A DNA stretch of 7,109 bases from JAOUEE01 sp051011595 (lineage in GTDB: Bacteria > Actinomycetota > Acidimicrobiia > Acidimicrobiales > SHLQ01). Below, piece by piece: positions 1-5,397 of this stretch (position 1 is the first letter of the stretch; every line of letters begins with the position of its first letter). The notes under the pieces are model-generated. The model was not told where the DNA came from. It searched no databases and saw only the letters and a list, made by a program, of their open reading frames with translations. The stretch is taken from assembly GCA_051011595.1 (NCBI GenBank), contig JBPCTQ010000172.1, positions 1 to 7,109 of the forward strand. The letters are read 5' to 3'. The translations under genes and the position numbers were made by a program.

Positions 1-2
1 GC

Positions 3-348
3 GTTGCGTTTGTCGGGCCGGTCGATGCGGAGCACCCGAACAAGACCGTGATCGTCGACAGCGAGCATGCCGGCCACGGTACTGTCTGGCTTCGGCCCAT
101 CGAGGTGGCATCGGTGTTTGCGCGGACCTTCGTCCAGGACCGACCGCACTTTCCTGCGGTAGTCATGGTCGAAGCAGGCGAGACAATGGCAGCGTTCACG
201 GCTCGCGAGTTCGGGGACCCGCGGTGCAGGCGGAGATGCCTACCTGCCTCTCTTCTCGACCCTGTCGACCCCAACGGACCGCAGCATCCGGTGGCTGATT
301 GACGGAGAGGTCTGGCACGAAGGAGACCCCGCGCATGTACCGGCCTGA
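3..348 (+). pseudogene. Possible decayed coding region, unidentified
   Basis: No intact gene can be supported here. One frame is open from the window edge to a TGA at 300-302, and a second is open from about 163 to a TGA at 346-348. The first reads protein-like up to about position 215 and the second reads protein-like from about 220 on (it contains IRWLIDGEVWHEGDP), so an old frameshift near 210-225 would join them. Within the first frame a GTG at 114, preceded by GAGGTG, begins a stretch containing DRPHFPAVVMVEAGETM. This loosely resembles the N-terminus of the acyl-CoA ligase encoded at 1334 (DRPAIVMAESGDTL). The resemblance is short and may be chance. I do not recognise the rest. It could instead be the 3' end of a gene starting outside the window. 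Confidence 0.3.
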
Positions 349-370
349 GAGCGATACGAAAGGGCCCGGC

Positions 371-1048
371 TCATTCCGAACCTGCAGGCGCAGAAATCAC
401 ATACTCATTGGCCAGTCGATGGGTCCTTCTTGGCGAACCCTCGCCACATTCGACGACTACCGCGTGCGACGGACCTGCCCCGATCAAGATCAGCTCGCTG
501 TCGAGGTGCGTTGAGTCATTTTGGTGCTCGGTTGGGATCGACGGGTGGACTAGGACGTCCCGCACATGTACACGGCCTAGGTAGCCCTGGCCAGTGGCTC
601 GCTCACAGAATCCTGGGCCCAGGAGGACGAGCGAAGAGCCGACGACAGCACCTACCAGGGCGACGAAGGCGAAGGACACAGCGCCCAGCCGAAGCGCCAT
701 CGAGGGTGTCATCCTCAGAGCCGCCGGGACGTCGCCGGAACGGCGCACCGAATCTCGTCGAATACCGAGGTACAGCAGGAACGGCATCGAGCCAAGGGCC
801 GCAAGAGCAACCAAGAGGCCCCAGTTGAGCGCCTCGAGTGTGCTTGGTATTGCGGTGAGAGTGGCGAGGTAGTCCCGTCCGACCTCGTCGGGCCTTACCC
901 CGACTTCTCCGTAGTACGAGAAGTCGGCAATCCGAATGACCGTGAAGGCCGCGACCGCTGAAAGGAGCGCCACGGCCGCCGGATGCCGAAGCATCCAGCG
1001 AAAGAGCTCGGTAGCTCGGTCCCTCCAAGAAGGCTCGCTGCCCGCCAT
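371..1048 (-). CDS. Unknown membrane protein with three predicted helices
   Basis: This 225-residue protein of unknown function starts at ATG 1046-1048. A stop lies four codons upstream, so no longer start exists; AGGA directly abuts the ATG, giving a poor ribosome site. Hydrophobic helices are visible at about residues 23-41, 76-96 and 120-144. The basic N-terminus and the Arg-rich loop at 97-119 suggest a cytoplasmic N-terminus and an external C-terminal tail (145-225) with Cys148 and Cys191. The first external loop carries YYGEVGVRPDEVGRDY (45-60). From memory, similar Y-G-x-x-G-V-x-P-x-E-V-G loops occur in uncharacterised actinobacterial membrane proteins. Base use is odd: 10 of the last 18 sense codons end in A or T, against 4 of the last 24 in the neighbouring ligase, which suggests different ancestry. 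It is transcribed divergently from that ligase. The gene is probable; its function is not inferable. Confidence 0.78.
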   Translation of the reverse strand: MAGSEPSWRDRATELFRWMLRHPAAVALLSAVAAFTVIRIADFSYYGEVGVRPDEVGRDYLATLTAIPSTLEALNWGLLVALAALGSMPFLLYLGIRRDSVRRSGDVPAALRMTPSMALRLGAVSFAFVALVGAVVGSSLVLLGPGFCERATGQGYLGRVHVRDVLVHPSIPTEHQNDSTHLDSELILIGAGPSHAVVVECGEGSPRRTHRLANEYVISAPAGSE

Positions 1049-1107
1049 TCCTATCTGCTACCACGAGGCAGCGGTTCGTGCCACAGCTGCTGGCGGGCCG
1101 GGACGGC

Positions 1108-1122
1108 TGCCGTGATACGGCA
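1108..1122. repeat. 15-bp palindrome upstream of the membrane protein gene
   Basis: TGCCGT and ACGGCA form perfect 6-bp arms around a GAT centre. The site lies about 60 bases upstream of the minus-strand membrane protein start, in the divergent intergenic region. Its size and place fit an operator for a dimeric regulator, but a chance palindrome in GC-rich DNA is possible and no regulator gene is visible nearby. Confidence 0.35.
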
Positions 1123-1220
1123 AGTCGTCGTTGAGGTGCCTACGTCTGGCAACAGCCGACCTTCGTGTTTGAGCCTAGGCACATCGCCTCACAGCTTGAA
1201 TACTCTCCGGGCACCTCCGC

Positions 1221-1313
1221 CGTCTGCTGTCGACGCAGGTGTGCCCGGGATATTTCGCTACCACCGCACCGGTTCGTGCGGCCATGGTCATGGCGGAGTC
1301 GGGCAAGACACTC
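1221..1313 (+). pseudogene. Relic 5' end of an acyl-CoA ligase gene
   Basis: From GTG 1239 the frame reads MCPGYFATTAPVRAAMVMAE and continues SGKTL, matching 18 of the first 25 residues of the intact ligase at 1334. The similarity then stops and the frame runs on without family motifs. Of 20 nucleotide differences across these 25 codons, 13 fall at third positions. That is the signature of two genes that diverged while both were under protein-level selection, rather than of a recent tandem copy decaying freely. I infer that a paralogous ligase gene once stood here and lost nearly all its length by deletion or recombination. No SD-like sequence precedes GTG 1239, and the -10-like position reads TGCTGT. 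Confidence 0.6.
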
Positions 1314-1320
1314 GGGCGTC

Positions 1321-1326
1321 TAGGGT
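1321..1326 (+). promoter_or_regulatory. Putative -10 element, possibly giving a leaderless mRNA
   Basis: TAGGGT fits the actinobacterial -10 pattern TANNNT and ends seven bases before the ligase GTG at 1334. Transcription would then start at or next to the start codon, giving a leaderless message. The same bases include AGGG, eight bases before the GTG, which could instead be a weak ribosome site; sequence alone cannot separate the two readings. No good -35 hexamer is seen. Confidence 0.4.
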
Positions 1327-1333
1327 CGCCGAC

Positions 1334-2860
1334 GTGTACCCGGGATTCTTCGCCCAGACCGCGCCCGACCGTCCGGCCATCGTCATGGCCGAATCCGGAG
1401 ACACGCTCACCTACGCCGAGCTCGATGAGCGCAGCCGTCGGCTGGCCAACCTCTGGCTCGACCGGGGGCTGGTCGTGGGTGACCACGTGGCGATCCTCCT
1501 CGACAACCACATCCGCTACCTCGAGGTGGTGTGGGCCGCCCTTCGCTCGGGGCTCTACTACACCCCGATCAACTGGCATCTCACCGAACCCGAGGTCACC
1601 TACATCGTCGAGGATTGCGGTGCCAAGGCACTGGTGACCTCGGAGGCCCATGCCCAACGAGCGGCCGGAACCGACGTAGGTATGCGGCTCTTGATCGACG
1701 GTCACCGACCGGGATGGGATCACTACACCGACGCCCTCGCCGACTACGGCACCGATCGCCCCGAGGCCGAACCCGAGGGCACCGGCATGTTCTACTCATC
1801 GGGCACCACCGGCCGCCCCAAGGGGATCCTCTTCGACCTTCCCGACCGACTGGTGTCCGAGCGCAGTCCGATGATCCTCCCTGGAAGCCCGTGGCGCTTC
1901 GATGAGGACACGGTGTACCTGTCGCCGGCGCCGATGTATCACGCCGCGCCGGTGGTGACCTCTACGTTGGTCCATCGCTGCGGCGGCACGGTCGTGGTGA
2001 TGGACCGATTCGACGCGGAAGGGGCCCTGGCCGCCATCGAGCGGTTCCGCTGCAACCGGGCCCAGTTCGTGCCCACCATGTTCGTGCGCATGCTCAAGCT
2101 CGATCCGGCAGTACGCGAGCGCTACGACACATCGTCGTTGGAGGTGGCCGGCCATGCCGCCGCTCCATGCCCGGTGGCGGTCAAGCAGCAGATGATCGAC
2201 TGGTGGGGGCCGGTGCTGTGGGAGTACTACGCCGGTTCGGAGAACGTGGGATCGACGTCGATCTCATCCGAGGAGTGGCTCGATCATCCGGGGTCGGTCG
2301 GTCGGCCCCGGTTCTGCACCGTGCACATCTGCGACGACGACGGCTCCGAGCTGCCCGTCGGCGGCGTCGGTCAGATCTGGTTCGAGACACCGGGCGCCTC
2401 CTTCGAATACCACGGTGACCCCGACAAGACAGCTGCGTCACGCAACGAGGCCGGATGGTTCACCATCGGCGACGTCGGCTACCTCGACGAGGACGGGTAC
2501 GTGTACCTCACCGACCGGAAGTCGTTCACCATCATCTCCGGCGGGGTCAACATCTATCCCCAGGAGGCCGAGAACGTCCTGGTCATGCACCCCGAGGTCG
2601 CCGATGTGGCCGTCATCGGCGTCCCCCACGACGAGCTCGGTGAGCAGGTCAAGGCCGTGGTGCAGCCGGCCGACGGGGTCGTGGGCGACGCCGACCTGGC
2701 CGAGCGTCTCATGGCCTACTGCGGTGAACACCTCGCCCGCTACAAGTGCCCACGGTCGATCGACTTCGACCCCGCACTCCCCCGCCACGACACCGGCAAG
2801 CTGTACAAGCGACTGATCCGCGACCGGTACTGGGGTCGCCACGACACTCGTATCGTCTGA
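1334..2860 (+). CDS. Acyl-CoA synthetase (AMP-binding, fatty-acid-CoA ligase type)
   Basis: This 508-residue cytoplasmic enzyme of the ANL superfamily should activate a carboxylic acid to acyl-AMP with ATP and then form the CoA thioester. Landmarks in order: N-terminus MYPGFFAQTAPDRPAIVMAE; phosphate loop YSSGTTGRPKG (154-164); YYAGSEN (298-304), the A5 position; TIGD with Asp380; the YLTDRK hinge region (391-396); SGGVNIYPQEAE (402-413), the A8 region; and PRHDTGKLYK with the expected catalytic Lys489. All core motifs are present and the length is normal. GTG 1334 is chosen because family similarity begins exactly there; the frame is open back to 983, but that part is not protein-like and overlaps the relic. 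From memory the style resembles actinobacterial FadD-type ligases, including mycobacterial FadD4-like proteins; the substrate is unknown. A lipoprotein gene follows after 65 bases. Confidence 0.94.
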   Translation: MYPGFFAQTAPDRPAIVMAESGDTLTYAELDERSRRLANLWLDRGLVVGDHVAILLDNHIRYLEVVWAALRSGLYYTPINWHLTEPEVTYIVEDCGAKALVTSEAHAQRAAGTDVGMRLLIDGHRPGWDHYTDALADYGTDRPEAEPEGTGMFYSSGTTGRPKGILFDLPDRLVSERSPMILPGSPWRFDEDTVYLSPAPMYHAAPVVTSTLVHRCGGTVVVMDRFDAEGALAAIERFRCNRAQFVPTMFVRMLKLDPAVRERYDTSSLEVAGHAAAPCPVAVKQQMIDWWGPVLWEYYAGSENVGSTSISSEEWLDHPGSVGRPRFCTVHICDDDGSELPVGGVGQIWFETPGASFEYHGDPDKTAASRNEAGWFTIGDVGYLDEDGYVYLTDRKSFTIISGGVNIYPQEAENVLVMHPEVADVAVIGVPHDELGEQVKAVVQPADGVVGDADLAERLMAYCGEHLARYKCPRSIDFDPALPRHDTGKLYKRLIRDRYWGRHDTRIV

Positions 2861-2915
2861 TCTCGGGTCGGGGTCGCCCATCGAGCCGACGCCGTTTGCC
2901 ACACTCGACGCGTGC

Positions 2916-2920
2916 GGAGG
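2916..2920 (+). promoter_or_regulatory. Ribosome binding site fixing the lipoprotein start
   Basis: GGAGG stands five bases before GTG 2926. It selects that codon over in-frame upstream starts such as ATG 2746, which lies inside the ligase gene. A lipoprotein signal peptide begins at the same codon. Confidence 0.75.
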
Positions 2921-2925
2921 TCGCG

Positions 2926-3594
2926 GTGAAACAACGAACGGCAGCGGTGATGGTGGCGCTGGTGATGGTGGGCGCGTCCTGCTCCGAGGATGGCACCGAC
3001 CTCGACGCCGCGGCCTCGACCACGACCACGGCGCTGTCCTCGTCGACCACCGTCGCCGGTTCGTCGTCGTCCGCGCCGTCCACCACATCCACTGCCACCG
3101 CTCCCCCGTCCACCACTGAACGGCCGGCGCCGCCGACCACTGCCGCCCCGCCGGGACAGGGCCCGCTGCAACCTCGCAACGGCGTCTACACGATCCGGTG
3201 GGGCCAGTTGGTGGTCGACCCCGGCTACCAGTACATCGACTCCGACCCCGACAACCCGTTCTGGCTGATCCACACCGACGGCGAAAAGGACGGCTTCGCC
3301 TTCTCGCTCGAGCTGTACACCACCGGCTACGGCGCACTTTGGGAGGGGGAGACCGGTGAGGTGGCGATCGTGTGCACCGAACCTCCGCCCGGGGCCCTCA
3401 GCACGGGTATCTGTCCGCACCTCGATCCTGACGGGCCCGGACCCCAGCCCGACATCATCGGCTTCACTGCGTCGGGATCGGTCACCATCAAACGGCTGGA
3501 CGATGCCGGCTTCGACATCACCATCGACGAGCTGACGCTGCCCTTCGGGCTCTCGGTGAAGCCGTTCCGGCTTCGGGGCACCGCCACCGCCTGA
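2926..3594 (+). CDS. Secreted lipoprotein with Ser/Thr/Pro linker, unknown function
   Basis: This 222-residue predicted lipoprotein has an N-terminus MKQRTAAVMVALVMVGASC. Its basic start, hydrophobic core and lipobox-like VGASC put the lipidated residue at Cys19; Gly at -3 is less common but acceptable. Residues about 31-77 are almost pure Ser, Thr, Pro and Ala, a flexible and possibly glycosylated spacer holding the next part away from the membrane. The C-terminal domain (about 84-222) is rich in aromatic and acidic residues and looks beta-stranded. Cys150 and Cys163 could form a disulfide. I recognise no family. GGAGG five bases before the GTG is a strong ribosome site. The gene lies between two acyl-CoA ligases on the same strand (65 and 74 bases away), so co-transcription is possible, but a metabolic role cannot be assumed. 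GTG-to-stop GC-rich codon use matches the neighbours. Confidence 0.82.
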   Translation: MKQRTAAVMVALVMVGASCSEDGTDLDAAASTTTTALSSSTTVAGSSSSAPSTTSTATAPPSTTERPAPPTTAAPPGQGPLQPRNGVYTIRWGQLVVDPGYQYIDSDPDNPFWLIHTDGEKDGFAFSLELYTTGYGALWEGETGEVAIVCTEPPPGALSTGICPHLDPDGPGPQPDIIGFTASGSVTIKRLDDAGFDITIDELTLPFGLSVKPFRLRGTATA

Positions 3595-3633
3595 TCGACC
3601 AGGTCACGGACAACTCGGGTGCTGCGCCCCGTC

Positions 3634-3639
3634 TAGTCT
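3634..3639 (+). promoter_or_regulatory. Putative -10 element of the second ligase gene
   Basis: TAGTCT fits TANNNT and is followed by CGACACG, where transcription would start near 3646, about 23 bases before the TTG start. The context GTCTAGTCTCG resembles GTCTAGGGTCG before the first ligase. A clear -35 is lacking. If real, this ligase has its own promoter and does not rely only on read-through from the lipoprotein gene. Confidence 0.35.
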
Positions 3640-3657
3640 CGACACGTCCGACTCTGC

Positions 3658-3663
3658 GAGGAA
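3658..3663 (+). promoter_or_regulatory. Ribosome binding site supporting a TTG start
   Basis: GAGGAA lies five bases before TTG 3669 and supports this unusual start codon for the second ligase. Confidence 0.65.
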
Positions 3664-3668
3664 CGCTG

Positions 3669-5321
3669 TTGGCCCAGAGCGCTGAACGCCGCACTCTCTT
3701 TCCGCCGTATGAAGCCACGGCTCCATCGATGCTGACCGAAGCCGTGCGCCAACACGGCGAGCGGGAGATGGTCGTACTCGGCGAGCGCCGCCTCACCTAC
3801 GCCGAGGTGGCCGACCGATCGGCCTGGTTGGCTCGGGGGTTGCTCGGCCAGGGTGTGGGAAAGGGCAGCCGGGTTGCGTTGTTGGCCCCCAACGGACCCG
3901 AGTGGATCACCGCCTGGTTGGCGGCCAGTCGTATCGGCGCGGTGGTGATACTGCTCAACACCTACAACAAGGCCCGCGAACTGGGGTGGGTGTTGCACCA
4001 CTGCGACGCCCAGACACTGCTGGCCGTCGACCAACACCTCGATCACGACTATCGGCCCCGTCTGGAGGCAGCGGTTCCGGGATTGGCGGGTCAGCCTCCC
4101 GATCGCATCACGGTGGTGAGCCATCCGTTCCTTCGATCGGTGTGGATGTGGTCCGACGACTGCCCATCGTGGGCTCGACCGGTCGGCGAGCTGGCGTCCG
4201 GTGAGCACCTGGTCGGCCCCGAGTTGTTGGCGGCGGCCGAAGGGGAGGTCTCTCCGGCCGACCCCATGGTGGTGGTCTACTCATCGGGCAGCACGGCCGA
4301 TCCCAAGGGCGCCATTCACTCCCACGGAGCGGTCGTGCGCCATGCCCACAACCTCGGCCAGTTCCGGGATCTGGAGGCCGGCCATCGCCTCTACACACCC
4401 ATGCCGCTGTTCTGGATCGGCGGCCTGAGCTACACGCTCGTGGCCGCCATTCACGCCGGAGCCACGCTGGTCTTCGAGGACCGCTTCGAACCCGGCGAAA
4501 CCCTGGCTCTCATCGAACGGGAGCGGATCACTCACGTGATGGGTTGGCCCCACATGAGCAAGGCGCTGATCGAGCACCCCGACTTCGATCAACGTGACCT
4601 CTCGTCGGTGATCGGCGGCAGCCTCAACGATCTGTTGCCCGAAGATCGCCAACCCACCGACCCCACCCTGCGAGCCAACTCGCTGGGAATGACCGAAACG
4701 CTGGGTCCCCACACCCTCGAGGTCATCGGCAGCGAGTTGCCCGAGGGGAAGCGAGGATCGTTCGGGCGCTCAGCCCCGGGACTCCAGCACCGGATCGTCG
4801 ACCCGGTCACCGGCGAGGACTGCGCTCCCGGGCAGCTGGGTGAGATCTGGGTGCGCGGTTATTCGGTCATGTTGGGGCTGCACCGACGCGAGCGGGACGA
4901 TGTGTTCACCCCTGATGGCTGGTACCGCACCGGCGACGGCGGTTATCTCGACGACGACGGCCATCTGTACTTCAAAGGCCGCACCGGTGACGTGATCAAG
5001 GCTTCGGGCACGCTGGTCACACCCCGCGAGGTCGAGTTGGCGATCGAGTCGCTGCCCGAGGTGATGCATGCCTTCGTGATGGGGGTGGCGCACCCCGACC
5101 GGGTCGAGGATGTGGCTGCTGCAGTGGTGTTACGTCCGGGCGCAACCCTCGAACCCGAGCAGATCCGGCTGCGGATCAAAGAAGACCTCTCGAGCTACAA
5201 GGTCCCCCGCCACGTCGCCGTTTACCACGACCAGCAGGACCTCCCGTGGCTCGATAGCGGCAAGATCGACGGTCGCGGCGTGCAGCGGCTGCTCGACGAG
5301 GCCTTCGCCGCCCCGAGCTGA
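3669..5321 (+). CDS. Second acyl-CoA synthetase / AMP-dependent ligase
   Basis: This 550-residue cytoplasmic ANL-superfamily enzyme should form an acyl-CoA through an acyl-AMP. Motifs: LTYAEVADRSAWLARGL near residue 42; phosphate loop YSSGSTADPKG (204-214); GMTET (340-344), the A5 motif; WYRTGDGGYLDDDGHLYFKG with Asp423 (418-437); GRTGDVIKASGTLVTPREVE (437-456), the A7-A8 hinge; and the catalytic-type Lys532 in SGKIDG. The sequence is complete and probably active. Two departures from the common pattern are Ala-Asp in place of Gly before PKG, and SGTLV where most relatives have GG-x-N-I; both are tolerated in some ligases. It is only distantly like the ligase at 1334, so this is not a recent tandem duplication. 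The TTG start is backed by GAGGAA. The substrate could be a fatty, branched or aromatic acid. It is the last plus-strand gene and converges on the DUF4349 gene. Confidence 0.93.
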   Translation: MAQSAERRTLFPPYEATAPSMLTEAVRQHGEREMVVLGERRLTYAEVADRSAWLARGLLGQGVGKGSRVALLAPNGPEWITAWLAASRIGAVVILLNTYNKARELGWVLHHCDAQTLLAVDQHLDHDYRPRLEAAVPGLAGQPPDRITVVSHPFLRSVWMWSDDCPSWARPVGELASGEHLVGPELLAAAEGEVSPADPMVVVYSSGSTADPKGAIHSHGAVVRHAHNLGQFRDLEAGHRLYTPMPLFWIGGLSYTLVAAIHAGATLVFEDRFEPGETLALIERERITHVMGWPHMSKALIEHPDFDQRDLSSVIGGSLNDLLPEDRQPTDPTLRANSLGMTETLGPHTLEVIGSELPEGKRGSFGRSAPGLQHRIVDPVTGEDCAPGQLGEIWVRGYSVMLGLHRRERDDVFTPDGWYRTGDGGYLDDDGHLYFKGRTGDVIKASGTLVTPREVELAIESLPEVMHAFVMGVAHPDRVEDVAAAVVLRPGATLEPEQIRLRIKEDLSSYKVPRHVAVYHDQQDLPWLDSGKIDGRGVQRLLDEAFAAPS

Positions 5322-5349
5322 TCGGTCCGTCGGCGCGTCGTCATGGGTT

Positions 5350-5397
5350 CGGCCTGGGTGCGGCCGTCGACGGTGCCGGACGGCCCTCTTCAGGCCG
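5350..5397. terminator. Nested hairpin between convergent genes
   Basis: CGGCCTG (5350-5356) pairs with CAGGCCG (5391-5397), and inside it GGCCGTC (5362-5368) pairs with GACGGCC (5379-5385), giving two stacked 7-bp stems. The 10-bp palindrome CCGTCGACGG (5364-5373) offers an alternative fold. The structure begins 28 bases after the second ligase stop and its right arm covers the DUF4349 stop codon, so it could end transcription from both sides. There is no T-run, as is usual in such GC-rich genomes. Confidence 0.5.

Larger units (their letters stand above)
1221..1408 (+). repeat. Degenerate tandem repeat of ligase promoter and 5' end
   Basis: The left unit (1221-1313) and right unit (1317-1408) lie side by side, offset by about 95 bases. 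Over the 75 coding bases (1239-1313 against 1334-1408) I count 55 identities. The preceding 17-18 bases also align partly (both begin CGTCT and share TCG). The right unit is the functional start of the intact ligase; the left is a relic. Confidence 0.6.

Noticed and set aside
603..1064. Minus-strand open frame overlapping the membrane protein gene
   Set aside because: It is Arg/Gly-rich with no helices or motifs, and is an out-of-frame shadow of the 371-1048 gene.
983..1333. Upstream extension of the first ligase frame to an ATG at 983
   Set aside because: The translated extension has no family similarity, overlaps the opposite-strand membrane protein gene and the relic, and family similarity begins exactly at GTG 1334.
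2832..2878. Direct repeat GGGGTCGCC at 2832-2840 and 2870-2878
   Set aside because: Nine bases in GC-rich DNA, one copy inside coding sequence; expected by chance and not linked to any structure.
3001..3150. Triplet-rich tract resembling a simple repeat
   Set aside because: It encodes the Ser/Thr linker of the lipoprotein in frame; repetition follows from amino acid bias, and no regular repeat unit or CRISPR spacing exists.
2438..3420. Long minus-strand open frames opposite the ligase and lipoprotein genes
   Set aside because: They are Arg-rich GC artefacts lacking ribosome sites or motifs, lying opposite well-supported coding sequence.
4281..4712. Minus-strand open frame inside the second ligase
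   Set aside because: It is a shadow frame opposite conserved ligase motifs, with no independent support.
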